A stretch of DNA of 64,000 bases from Leptospirales bacterium (GCA_013297885.1 JAAFIR010000015.1:44360-108359); one strand, 5' to 3'; numbered from the stretch's first letter, positions 53,595-62,882 are shown. Notes: a model not told the origin generated them from the letters alone. Numbers and translations: made by a program.

Positions 53595-56366
53595 ATGGAA
53601 TCAATTACTACAAAAATGCGCGAGAGTGCTGAACGTTTTACGATTTGGTGGAGAGGAACCACTGATGAAAGAGCTGAAGCACAAACATTTATAAATGAAT
53701 TTTTTGAAATATTTGGATTACATAGAAAAGACTTTGCACAATTTGAAAAACCAATTAAGAAAAAAACGGAAGCAGGAACTGGATTTGCAGATTTATTTTG
53801 GTCTGGCAAATTAATTATAGAAGCAAAATCTTCGAGCAAAGATACTGAAAAAGATTGGGCTGCAACATTAAAGCAAGCAGTAGAATATATTGAAAATCTT
53901 TTACCCTATCAAAAACCACAATACATATTATTAATCAACTTTAAACGATTTCAAATTTTCTCTGTTGAAAAATTAACAGACCCAAAAAAAGTTAAAATTA
54001 CGTTTAAAAAAGAAATCCTGATTGAAGATTTATCAAAACAATTAGATGAATTTTTATTTTTTCCAGAACTTGCAGCTCAGTTAGAAGACTCAGAAGAAAA
54101 AATAAATAGTGAAGCGGCAAGACTCATTGCAAACGTATATGATGCAATTGAACGAAAAGGATATAACCGTGAAGAAATAGCAATTTTTTTAGCAAGATTG
54201 ATGTTTTGTATGTTTGCGGAAGACACAGGAATTTTTGAACAATATCAATTTGAAAATTTTTTAAAAAATAATACAACCTCAAACAACTTGGGTGAAAAAT
54301 TAAAAAACTTTTTTGAAGTTCTGAATACTCCAACAAATAAACGAAAAGAATATGAACAAGCTTTGATGAAATTTCCCTATGTAAATGGTGGGTTGTTCAA
54401 AGATAATCTTGAAAAACTTCCAAAAATTAATCCAGCATTTAGGGAAACATTAATTAAATGTTGCGAATATGATTGGTCTTTTATTTCACCTGTGATTTTT
54501 GGTTCACTATTTCAAGCAGTAATTCATGAAGAAGATAGAAGAAGTTTAGGTGCACATTATACTTCCGAAAAAAATATTATGCGAGTTGCACGTCCCTTAT
54601 TTTTGGATGAGCTTCGAGAAGAATTTGAATCAGTAAAAAATAATAAAAATCTATTAGAAAAGTTTAGAAAAAAAATTTCTGAATTGAGATTTTTAGATCC
54701 AGCTTGTGGTTGTGGAAATTTTTTAGTAGTTACCTATCGTGAATTGAGGCTACTCGATATTGAAATCATTCGATTACAAAATCACAAAAATTTAGTTTTA
54801 GATGTAAGCATTTTAACATCTGTTCAATTGACAAATTTTTTTGGATATGAAATTGATAATACTTCAGCGATGATTGCAGAGGTTGCTATGTGGCTCACAG
54901 AACACCAAATGAACATGCGTTTAGAAAATGAATTTGGAAAAACGATTCCCACTATTCCATTAAAAGAAGCTGCAAATATAAAAAAGTGTAATGCACTCAC
55001 AACTGAATGGACTACAAATATCGAAGGAAAATATTTTGACTATATTTTAGGAAACCCTCCGTTTGTGGGGCAGCAATTACAAAATTCTAATCAAAAAGAA
55101 GATATGAATTCAGTTTTTTTTAATGTTGATGGCTCAGGAGTTTTAGATTATGTAACTGCTTGGTACTTAAAGGCAGCAAAATATATGCAGGACAAAAAAA
55201 TCAAAGTAGCTTTTGTTTCTACCAATTCAATTTCTCAAGGTGAACAAGTTGGTATCCTTTGGAATGAATTATTTTACAACTATAAAATTAAAATTCATTT
55301 TGCTCATAGAACTTTTAAATGGAGCAACGAAGCGAAGGGAAACGCAGCAGTTTATTGCGTTATCATTGGATTTACAACTTTGGATATAAAAAGCAAAATT
55401 ATTTTTGAATATGAAGATATTAAAGGTGAGCCTAACAAAAAGGTGGTAACTAATATTAATCCATATTTATTTGAAGGAAAAGATTTTGCATTACAGAGTT
55501 TATCTAAGCCATTATCAAAAGTTCTTGAAATTAAAAGAGGGAATTCTCCATATGATGGTGGAAATTTTCTTTTAGATCAAATTGAATATGAAGAATTTTT
55601 GCATAAAGAACCAAATGCAAATAAATTTATAAAAAAATTTTTGGGTGCTAGAGAGTTTATAAATGGTGAAAATAAATATTGCATTTGGTTAAAAGAAGCT
55701 AGACCAGAAGAAATCAAAACTTTACCTCACATCGTTGAAAGAGTAAAAAAAGTTAAAGAGTTTCGTGAGAAAAGTCCAGGAAAAGAAACCCAAAGTTATG
55801 CAGCTACACCAACTTTATTTAGAGATAAAAATAATCCTGACACTTTTATAGTCATACCACGAGTATCTTCAGAAAACAGAAAATATATTCCAATGGGTTT
55901 TTTTGATAAGAGTTATATTGCAGGAGATACTTGTATGACGATTTTTGACGCTAAGCTTTTCCATTTTGGAATTCTAAATTCTGAAATGCATATGGCTTGG
56001 GTTAAATCTGTATGTGGACGACTAAAAAGTGACTTCCGATATTCAAAAGATATTGTTTACAATAATTATCCTTGGCCGGAAAATCCAAATGAATCTCAAA
56101 TTAATAAAATTGAAACAGCAGCACAAAAAGTTTTAGATGCAAGATTGGAATTTCCAGAAAGTTCATTAGCGGACTTGTACGATCCATTGACAATGCCAAT
56201 CGTTTTACAAAATGCACATAAAGAATTAGACAAAGCAGTTGACTTGGCATACAGACCACAACCATTTCCATCTGAAGCAAAACGTATGGAATTTCTATTT
56301 GATCTCTATGAAAAATACACAGCAGATTTATTTACAAAAGAGAAAGTGAAGAAGAAAAAGAAATGA
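53595..56366 (+). CDS. MmeI-like type IIL/IIG restriction-modification fusion enzyme
   Basis: 923 residues in one chain. N-terminal nuclease ('GFADLFWSGKLIIEAKSSS', about 64-82); helical spacer (160-330); gamma N6-adenine methyltransferase with 'DPACGCGNFLV' near 367 and catalytic 'NPPFVGQQ' near 487; target-recognition region (600-830). These enzymes methylate one strand of the target and cut at a fixed distance. The start has GGGAAT upstream. It overlaps the OLD gene by 4 nt. Confidence 0.9.
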   Translation: MESITTKMRESAERFTIWWRGTTDERAEAQTFINEFFEIFGLHRKDFAQFEKPIKKKTEAGTGFADLFWSGKLIIEAKSSSKDTEKDWAATLKQAVEYIENLLPYQKPQYILLINFKRFQIFSVEKLTDPKKVKITFKKEILIEDLSKQLDEFLFFPELAAQLEDSEEKINSEAARLIANVYDAIERKGYNREEIAIFLARLMFCMFAEDTGIFEQYQFENFLKNNTTSNNLGEKLKNFFEVLNTPTNKRKEYEQALMKFPYVNGGLFKDNLEKLPKINPAFRETLIKCCEYDWSFISPVIFGSLFQAVIHEEDRRSLGAHYTSEKNIMRVARPLFLDELREEFESVKNNKNLLEKFRKKISELRFLDPACGCGNFLVVTYRELRLLDIEIIRLQNHKNLVLDVSILTSVQLTNFFGYEIDNTSAMIAEVAMWLTEHQMNMRLENEFGKTIPTIPLKEAANIKKCNALTTEWTTNIEGKYFDYILGNPPFVGQQLQNSNQKEDMNSVFFNVDGSGVLDYVTAWYLKAAKYMQDKKIKVAFVSTNSISQGEQVGILWNELFYNYKIKIHFAHRTFKWSNEAKGNAAVYCVIIGFTTLDIKSKIIFEYEDIKGEPNKKVVTNINPYLFEGKDFALQSLSKPLSKVLEIKRGNSPYDGGNFLLDQIEYEEFLHKEPNANKFIKKFLGAREFINGENKYCIWLKEARPEEIKTLPHIVERVKKVKEFREKSPGKETQSYAATPTLFRDKNNPDTFIVIPRVSSENRKYIPMGFFDKSYIAGDTCMTIFDAKLFHFGILNSEMHMAWVKSVCGRLKSDFRYSKDIVYNNYPWPENPNESQINKIETAAQKVLDARLEFPESSLADLYDPLTMPIVLQNAHKELDKAVDLAYRPQPFPSEAKRMEFLFDLYEKYTADLFTKEKVKKKKK

Positions 56367-58042
56367 GTAAAGTTGGAACGAAACCAAGATTAAAACAAAT
56401 TACAATAGAAGGTTTTCGATCAATTTCAGATCAAATTATAATTAAATTTCCAGAAAATAAACCTGTTGTTTTAATTGGTGAAAACAATGCGGGAAAATCA
56501 AATATTATTCGTGCTATTGAATTGATGTTTGGTGAGTTTCATCCGAAATATAAAAATCTAGAAGATTATGACTATTATCAAAGAAACCCATCTAACCCAG
56601 TAATCATTGAAGCAAAAGTTTCTGGTTTTAATGAAAAACTCGGCAGGGCCGAAGAATTCAACTGTGGCGGTTTTAAATTTAGATCTAAAAAAGGACAAGA
56701 AACAACTTTTGAAGCAATTCAAATTGAAGATGGCAAGCCAAATCAATATGTAAGTTCAAAACTAAGAAACGAACTTTTATGTATTGTAGTTAACTCTGAA
56801 CAAAATCTAAATTATCAACTTAGTTATTCTTCTAAATATAGTTTACTATCAAAAGTTACAAAGGCATTTCACGAGAAACTTATCGAAGATTCAAAGAGAA
56901 TTCAAAAGCTAAAAAAATTTTTTGATGATATTAAAACTACTTTTATGGAAGTAGAAGAATTTAATCTTTTTAGTAAGAATATGTCTTCAATCGCTGAAAC
57001 AATATTATCTAATATGAGTCACGCACTTGCGTTTGATTTTTCAGCTTATGACCCAAGTAATTATTTTAAAACTTTAAAGGTTCATCCTACAGAAGAAGGC
57101 GACACTAGATCATTTGAAGAATTGGGAACTGGACAACAACAAATTTTGGCACTAACATTCGCGTATGCTTATGCAAAATCTTTTTTAGGACAAGGTTTGA
57201 TTTTTATTCTTGATGAACCTGAAGCTCATTTACATCCATTAGCTCAAAAATGGTTAGCCAAAAAAATGTTTAAAATGGCAGAGGATGGATTGCAAATTAT
57301 CTTAACTACTCACAGTCCTTATTTTCTGGATTTGAATTATATCGAAGGAATTAATCTCATTCGAAAAGATTCAAATAGTACCGAAAACTTTAATAATAAC
57401 GCGTCAAGTTTGAATGAGTATTGTTTGAAAACTGCTTCGAATAAAGAAAAAACAAAACAGGAAACGATAGTTCCATTTTATGCGAATAATTCAACTGCTC
57501 ATATTTTATCAGGTTTTTTTGCTAACAAAATTATATTAGTCGAAGGTTCAACAGAAGAACTAGCACTTCCAGTTTATTTTGAAAAACTTGAATTTGATCC
57601 AACCGAATATGGAATTGAAATAATTGGCGTTGGTGGAAAAGGGAATTTAGCTAAGTGGTGGAGACTATTTACTTTATATCAAATTCCAACATTTATCTGT
57701 TTCGATAATGACCAAAAAACTGAGGACAAAGATGGTTCAAGAAGAAAGGATGCACTTAAAGCAATTGGTATCAAAGATTCTGAATTAGAAAAAATATTAA
57801 GTATTAATTCATGGACAATAACAAATAGCTATTGTATTTTTGGAACTGATTTTGAAACAACTATGAAAAATTCTTTTAAGGATTATGCTGAAATTGAAAA
57901 AAAAGTAACATTAGCAATTGGTAGTAGTTCAAAGAATTTAATTGCTAGAGAGACTGCTAAACTAGTTGATATAAATATCCGAAGCGAAGGTAAAATACAA
58001 CTCAAAAGGTTAATTGAACAAGTTAAAAAACTAACAATTTAA
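56363..58042 (+). CDS. OLD-family ATP-dependent nuclease
   Basis: 559 residues. ABC-type ATPase: Walker A 'GENNAGKSN' (39-47), signature 'ELGTGQQQILAL', Walker B 'FILDEPEAHLHPLAQ' near 282, H-loop 'TTHSPYF'. TOPRIM nuclease: 'LVEGSTEELALPV' near 392 and 'CFDNDQ' near 447. No UvrD-like gene follows, so it is not a Gabija pair. Translational coupling to the MmeI-like enzyme suggests a joint defence unit. Confidence 0.88.
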   Translation: MSKVGTKPRLKQITIEGFRSISDQIIIKFPENKPVVLIGENNAGKSNIIRAIELMFGEFHPKYKNLEDYDYYQRNPSNPVIIEAKVSGFNEKLGRAEEFNCGGFKFRSKKGQETTFEAIQIEDGKPNQYVSSKLRNELLCIVVNSEQNLNYQLSYSSKYSLLSKVTKAFHEKLIEDSKRIQKLKKFFDDIKTTFMEVEEFNLFSKNMSSIAETILSNMSHALAFDFSAYDPSNYFKTLKVHPTEEGDTRSFEELGTGQQQILALTFAYAYAKSFLGQGLIFILDEPEAHLHPLAQKWLAKKMFKMAEDGLQIILTTHSPYFLDLNYIEGINLIRKDSNSTENFNNNASSLNEYCLKTASNKEKTKQETIVPFYANNSTAHILSGFFANKIILVEGSTEELALPVYFEKLEFDPTEYGIEIIGVGGKGNLAKWWRLFTLYQIPTFICFDNDQKTEDKDGSRRKDALKAIGIKDSELEKILSINSWTITNSYCIFGTDFETTMKNSFKDYAEIEKKVTLAIGSSSKNLIARETAKLVDINIRSEGKIQLKRLIEQVKKLTI

Positions 58043-58315
58043 AACATTTTACCCAATTTCTGGAAATAATATTGTTGATAAAATAAAATTTGAAAACGGA
58101 AATGTTTATATAAACCAAACTCAATATTTTTCTGGTGTTTCCGAAGTTGCTTGGAATTTTTATATCGGTGGATACCAGCCCGCACAGAAATGGCTGAAAG
58201 ATAAAAAAGGTCGTGTGCTAGAATTTGAAGACATCAAACATTATCAAAAAATTATCATCTCATTAACTGAAACAGATCGCACCATGAAAGAGATTGATAA
58301 ATTGGAAATTATTTG
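58043..58315 (+). pseudogene. C-terminal remnant of a type ISP-like restriction-modification gene
   Basis: Open frame without start: 'NGNVYINQTQYFSGVSEVAWNF' then 'IGGYQPAQKWLKDKKGR' and 'HYQKIIISLTETDRTM' to TGA. This GGYQPAQKWLKDRKG...HYQKII...ETD block is the specificity-domain end of type ISP enzymes. The rest (more than 800 residues) is missing. Confidence 0.75.
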
Positions 58316-58588
58316 ATTAAAGTGTCTAAAAAAAATTTTGCCAAAGAACAAACTTTGGAGATAAAAAAAACGGAATGGTATCAAGATTTAAAAAGCAAAA
58401 TTACTCCTGCTGATAATTTAAAAATATACAGACAGAACAAAGGACTTTCGCAAGGAAAACTTGCAAAAATTATTGGCGTATTACCTTCAAATATTTCTGA
58501 AATGGAAAGAGGGAAAAGAGGAATCAGTAAAGACGTTGCTAAGAAACTTTCTATAGTTCTTGAAACTAGAACCGAAAAGTTTATTTAA
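58313..58588 (+). CDS. XRE-family helix-turn-helix protein
   Basis: 91 residues. 'LKIYRQNKGLSQGKLAKIIGV' and 'SNISEMERGKRGISKDVAKKL' form the HTH. TTG start (or GTG at 58322) overlapping the end of the remnant frame. Could be an antitoxin or restriction-modification controller. Confidence 0.75.
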   Translation: MIKVSKKNFAKEQTLEIKKTEWYQDLKSKITPADNLKIYRQNKGLSQGKLAKIIGVLPSNISEMERGKRGISKDVAKKLSIVLETRTEKFI

Positions 58589-59252
58589 TCGTTTAATTAG
58601 AATTAAGTGGAAAAAAATTTTACAAAAATTACTTCATACTTTACAAATAAGAAAAAAAGAGATTCCAAATTTAAAAGTGAGTAAAAATTTATTTCTAAAA
58701 ATGCACTGATTGTATCGAGATTTTACTTGAAATAAAAGAAGGAATTTTCTGGCAAACAGAGAATCATTCTGTGATGAAAAAATTGATAGTAGTGGAAATA
58801 TAATCGGATTCTCTATTCAGAATATAACCAAATTAAACATAAATTCTTTAAGCTTGTATTTAAAACCTGCTGCTAAAAAATTTTATATTTAAATTTAGTT
58901 ATAATAGTTACTCTCAACTCCAACCAAAAAACCCCCAAGTGGTAACTAAACTTTCACTTTAATTCTTAAAATCTGATAGTAAGTATAAAAAATTCTAATT
59001 CACAAAATGAATTTGAGAACTTTAGTTTTAAACCAGATACAATTCTGCTTAAAGAACTATTTAAAAAAATAACACAGAGTTATCGAGAAAAGCACTAGCT
59101 CGATTTCACCAAATATCAAAAGGAACAGGTCTTTCTGTCATTACCATTGAAGAAATTAATGCGTAAGTTAAAAATGATACAAAAAGATAATTCTAATTTT
59201 GGATTGATTTCTAATTAAAGTGATATAAAATAGATAGAAATGGAATTTTTTT
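58589..59252. other. Gap with decayed fragments
   Basis: 664 bp without an intact gene. A fragment near 59093-59166 reads 'ALARFHQISKGTGLSVITIEE' and may be an antitoxin relic. The hairpin repeat at 58937 is in this gap. Confidence 0.4.
58937..58985. repeat. Short palindromic repeat, copy d
   Basis: CCCCCAAGTGGTAACTAAAC then TTTCACTTTAA and TTAAAATCTGATA. The same block recurs at 60122 with a perfect stem (GTGGAA/TTCCAC). Confidence 0.55.
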
Positions 59253-59579
59253 ATGGAAAATTTGTTTAGATTAAAATCACAGACTCATTTTCTAATTTTT
59301 ACTTTTTTCATTATTTTTATTGGAACTTTTACAGTTTGGTTTAGTCCTGTTTTGATTGGTTCATCTGCTTCTGTTCTACATACTTCTCAAGAGGAAGTTA
59401 CTGTTGGAGAACTTATTCCTCCTTCTCTCAAAAGAGTTAAGGATTATCCTAGCGAGTTGGAAAATAAAACCTTAAAAGAGATTATTGAACTTTCCAAAGG
59501 AAAGGGAGATATTGCCTAAAAAGCTAAAAAAATAAAAAAACTTGTTGAACAACAAAAAAGGTTAAGTGAAAAGTATTAG
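59253..59579 (+). pseudogene. Single-pass membrane protein with in-frame TAA
   Basis: 'FLIFTFFIIFIGTFTVWFSPV' is a membrane helix (15-35), then 'LIPPSLKRVKDYPSELENKT' and 'LSKGKGDIA', TAA (59517-59519), then in frame 'KAKKIKKLVEQQKRLSEKY' to TAG. The Lys-rich helical tail fits the same protein, so a stop probably arose inside the gene. Confidence 0.6.
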
Positions 59580-59592
59580 TGGAGTGAATGTT

Positions 59593-60081
59593 ATGATTAT
59601 ATTAAAAATAAAAGATTACATTAAAAATAAAAAATACCATGAAGCTTTAGATTTAATAGAAGAGATTCCTCAAATTTATTTAACATCAGAATTTTATTTA
59701 TATAAAGGAATCTGTATTCAGTTATCTGATAATTCAAAATATAATCTAAGTGATGCTGAAAACTCTTTTCAAAAAGCATTAGAACTTGATCCTGAAAATA
59801 TTGAAGTAAAATTAGAATTAGCTTGGCTTTATTTTAATGTGTTAGATGAACCACTAAAAGCAGAAAATATTTTTAGAGAAGCTTTAGAAAATAATAGAAT
59901 GAAACTAGTAGAATCAATTGAAGGAATTATTAAAATTGCATTGGATGAAAATAAATTTACTGACTTAAATGAATTTCTAAAAGAATATAATAATTTAATT
60001 ATTTCTGACTCAAAAATAAAATCATTGCTAGTCGAGAATGAATTATTATTACCCAAAAAAACAATATACTCAATAAAATAA
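59593..60081 (+). CDS. TPR-containing protein
   Basis: About 162 residues. I chose ATG 59593, with GGAG upstream, over a GTG at 59566. 'KYNLSDAENSFQKALELDPENI' is a clear TPR unit and flanking helices look similar. Cytoplasmic; partner unknown. Confidence 0.68.
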   Translation: MIILKIKDYIKNKKYHEALDLIEEIPQIYLTSEFYLYKGICIQLSDNSKYNLSDAENSFQKALELDPENIEVKLELAWLYFNVLDEPLKAENIFREALENNRMKLVESIEGIIKIALDENKFTDLNEFLKEYNNLIISDSKIKSLLVENELLLPKKTIYSIK

Positions 60082-60118
60082 TACAATACAAACTCGAACC
60101 ATCAGCTAATAATCATTT

Positions 60119-60178
60119 TTCCCCCAAGTGGAAACTAAACTTCCACTTTAAAACATTAAAATCTGATAAGATGGATAA
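60119..60178. repeat. Short palindromic repeat, copy e
   Basis: CCCCCAAGTGGAAACTAAAC then TTCCACTTTAAAACATTAAA and ATCTGATAAGATGG. Perfect GTGGAA/TTCCAC stem. It follows the TPR gene and could act as a weak terminator. Confidence 0.55.
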
Positions 60179-60258
60179 AATTTCTCGAGATGAAAATCTT
60201 TTGGTATAGATGTGATTGTGTTGTGGATTAGTAAATAAATTTTAAACAGGGAAAAATA

Positions 60259-60702
60259 ATGGAAAAAAATTTAGATAATGGAATTGCTAAAACAGATATA
60301 GGTGAATTACTTTATAAATACATTGATTCATTCAAAAATGAGAATACAAGGATAAAAGAGAACGATGAAAAACTTTTTTCTTGTCATGATGGATGTCAGG
60401 CTCCAATCATTGGGATAAGAAATAAAAATAAGAAATGGGAATTGTTTACAATTTCTCAGGTTATTGGAATGGGTGTTGCAAAGTATGAAACTAAAGTAAC
60501 AGATCTTTTATATGATGATTTGGTAGAGATGAACAGTACATTAGGTTTATCTTATATTGGCACATGCTTGAATCACAAATGGGGGTTGATTCAAATTAAA
60601 AACAATCATACTCCACAATGTGAATGGAAAGTTTTATCAGAAAATAAATACGATAGTTTGGAAGCTTTGTTAGAGGATTTAAAAATTGAATATAAAAATT
60701 AA
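60259..60702 (+). CDS. Unknown protein (147 aa)
   Basis: A soluble protein with scattered Cys ('LFSCHDGCQAPIIGIRNK', 'GTCLNHKWGLIQI', 'PQCEWKV'). AGGGAAAA ribosome site. No family recognised; C-terminal 'YDSLEALLEDLKIEYKN' is helical. Confidence 0.5.
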   Translation: MEKNLDNGIAKTDIGELLYKYIDSFKNENTRIKENDEKLFSCHDGCQAPIIGIRNKNKKWELFTISQVIGMGVAKYETKVTDLLYDDLVEMNSTLGLSYIGTCLNHKWGLIQIKNNHTPQCEWKVLSENKYDSLEALLEDLKIEYKN

Positions 60703-60771
60703 ACTTTACAATAGAGGAATAGTTTATATTTAACTTGTGAACTCAAATCAAATTGGTTTTTGGATATAAAA

Positions 60772-60912
60772 GCGAAAGTGATTGAAACGGGGTCAATTTT
60801 TTTTCACTTCGACTCCGCTCAGTGACCGGAAAAAAATTGACCGAAGTTGAAAGCACGGTTTTTTTGTTGTAGAGGCGTTGCATGCAACGGCTTGAAACAA
60901 AAAAATTCGCCC
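60772..60912 (+). repeat. Three-way-junction element, copy 10
   Basis: P1 GCGAA/TTCGC; P2 GTG/CAC (a further version); base of P3 AAC/GTT; P3 GGTCAATTTTTTTTC/GGAAAAAAATTGACC with loop CTTCGACTCCGCTCAGTG; P4 TTTTTTTGTT/AACAAAAAAA enclosing CGTTGCATGCAACG. Confidence 0.88.
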
Positions 60913-60979
60913 AAATATTTTAAAAGAAAATTCTATTGATTCAATTCGATGAACAATAACAGATGAGTAAATATTTAAT

Positions 60980-61936
60980 ATGAACACAAAAAATCAAAAA
61001 ATAGAACAGATTTGTTTTGGGATTGAACAATTAGCAATTGGGTTTCATTTTTTTAAATCCTATCCAAGAAAAAAATTTCCATTAAATAGATTGATTGATT
61101 TATTAGAAGAAGCTCATTATGGAATGGACGAATCAGAATCGAAAGGAATTGATGTAGCAAAAAATTATTCAAACTATCGAAAAGCATTAAAAGATAGTTT
61201 TGGAATTGAAATTAATTTTCAAAAAAAAATACCAAAAAATCTAAATAAATTTGAATCCAAAATACCAGAATTAATTAGCATTTATTTAAAAAAATATTCT
61301 TATAACTACAATGATAAGTTGTTACATAAATACATTCAACACCAAAAAAATCTTGGACTTTTAGAATACTCTCTTTACACGATAGTATTTTTGAACTTAA
61401 CTAGAATGTTAAAAGCTAAAGTCGAAGTTATCTATGAAAAAATTCATGGAAATTCAAATCCAAAATCTTATAGAATTATTCCATGTGGTCATGACGCGTA
61501 TTCCAATTTTTTAAGTTTTATTGTTTATGATTTAATCGATAACCAATTTAAACATTTTGCTTTGAGTGGGATTAAAGAAATCAAAACAGATTTTTTTCAA
61601 ATAGCTAATGAAACTGATAGAGGAAATTTTCATTTTGACTATGAAGAGTTTCATAATTCAAAAGATTTTTTTATTCAAAGAGAAAGTATCTCTTATCAAA
61701 TTAAAATTCGTGAACATTTATTAAAACATTTTGCTATTAAATTTTTTCCAATTTATAAAATAGTTAAGGAGTCAGAAGATTTTATTATTATAGAAATTGA
61801 ATCTGATAAACCAAAATCAGTTTACAGAGCTATTTTTGAATATGGAAACGAAATCCAAATACTATCGCCAGTCGAGAGTATCAAAGAATATAAAAAAAAC
61901 TTATCATCCATTATAAAATTATATCAGAAATTTTAG
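60980..61936 (+). CDS. WYL-domain regulator-like protein
   Basis: 318 residues. N-terminal half is helical. 'RIIPCGHDAYSNFLSFIVYD' (about 165-185) and 'FKHFALSGIKEIK' match WYL-domain strands. The C-terminal 'YGNEIQILSPVESIKEY' is the typical WCX end. The Trp-Tyr-Leu itself is not conserved. A decayed relative lies at 44712-45045. WYL proteins often regulate defence islands. Confidence 0.6.
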   Translation: MNTKNQKIEQICFGIEQLAIGFHFFKSYPRKKFPLNRLIDLLEEAHYGMDESESKGIDVAKNYSNYRKALKDSFGIEINFQKKIPKNLNKFESKIPELISIYLKKYSYNYNDKLLHKYIQHQKNLGLLEYSLYTIVFLNLTRMLKAKVEVIYEKIHGNSNPKSYRIIPCGHDAYSNFLSFIVYDLIDNQFKHFALSGIKEIKTDFFQIANETDRGNFHFDYEEFHNSKDFFIQRESISYQIKIREHLLKHFAIKFFPIYKIVKESEDFIIIEIESDKPKSVYRAIFEYGNEIQILSPVESIKEYKKNLSSIIKLYQKF

Positions 61937-62251
61937 ATTCATAAATCCAAGTATCTTTTGAAAGTCGGTATGCAGTAGTCTTAATTCGTTTCAAAAATTC
62001 TTCCAAAAGAATTTCTCAAGGGTGAACATTTAAAAATTTTTTGTCACTCTTTAATGATAATCAATCATCGATCTTCATCAAACATTACACTCTTTTTTTA
62101 TCTCAATTTAATTCTTGCTAATTATATCAATAATACAAAACTATATACTTGGTGATAAAATTCATTTCTCAAAACTGAGAGAAAATTTTTTGAAATAGCA
62201 AAGCGGATTTTTTTTTGAAAGTGCAATTCAATTGAGGTGTTATAAAAATAT
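61937..62251. other. Gene-free gap before TetR
   Basis: 315 bp of AT-rich DNA with no open frame of note. It must hold the promoter of the TetR gene, but I cannot single out boxes with confidence. Confidence 0.45.
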
Positions 62252-62833
62252 ATGGCAAGAATTAGAGAATTTGAAATAGAAGATGCTGTAAAAGATGCTT
62301 TGAATTTATTTTGGTCAAAAGGTTATCATGCAACTTCAGTAACTGATTTGGCAGAATCAACTAGTCTTCTTAGAGGAAGTCTGTATAAGGCTTTTGAAAG
62401 TAAACATCATATTTTAGTTGAAGCTCTTAAGTTGTATTCCGCAGATGCATGTTTAGCTATTGATCGAACTATTAGTTCTAGTGAATCTCCTTTAGAAGGA
62501 ATAAAAAAAATAATTCAATATATTGCAAAAGCCTCAACCGGAGAAGCAGGAAAAAAGGGATGTTTTATGGCGAATACTACACTTGAAATGGCTTCTCAAG
62601 ATCCTGTGATTTTAGAGATTGTTGAAAAACATTATAAAAGAATGGCAGATGTATTTAATAGAACATTAAAACTTGCCCAAGAAAAAAAAGAAATTTCTAA
62701 GAACACAAATATCTCTGCTTTAGCAGATCTAATACTTTGCTGGATTCAAGGATCAAGAATAATCGGCAAAACTAGTAATGGAAGCAAACGAGTAAAAAAC
62801 TCAATGATCATTTTATTGTCAAATTTAAAGTAG
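62252..62833 (+). CDS. TetR-family transcriptional regulator
   Basis: 193 residues. HTH: 'HATSVTDLAESTSLLRGSLYKAF' (about 28-50), followed by 'KHHILVEALKLY'. The C-terminal ligand domain has 'KGCFMANTTLEMA', typical of the TetR_C_16/AcrR-like group often beside SDR genes. It probably represses the following SDR gene. Confidence 0.88.
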   Translation: MARIREFEIEDAVKDALNLFWSKGYHATSVTDLAESTSLLRGSLYKAFESKHHILVEALKLYSADACLAIDRTISSSESPLEGIKKIIQYIAKASTGEAGKKGCFMANTTLEMASQDPVILEIVEKHYKRMADVFNRTLKLAQEKKEISKNTNISALADLILCWIQGSRIIGKTSNGSKRVKNSMIILLSNLK

Positions 62834-62849
62834 TATTTTTTTGTATCTT

Positions 62850-62882
62850 TATAATACTGGTTATTTGTAATTGGTGACCAAT
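62850..62882 (+). promoter_or_regulatory. Promoter -10 box and TetR operator candidate
   Basis: TATAAT (62850-62855) is followed by the palindrome ATTGGT-G-ACCAAT (62870-62882), between the TetR stop and the SDR start. A repressor bound there would block the SDR promoter. Confidence 0.55.

Noticed and set aside
56363..58042. Gabija GajA or PARIS AriAB
   Set aside because: No GajB/UvrD helicase follows, and the TOPRIM is OLD-like; the neighbour is an MmeI-type enzyme.
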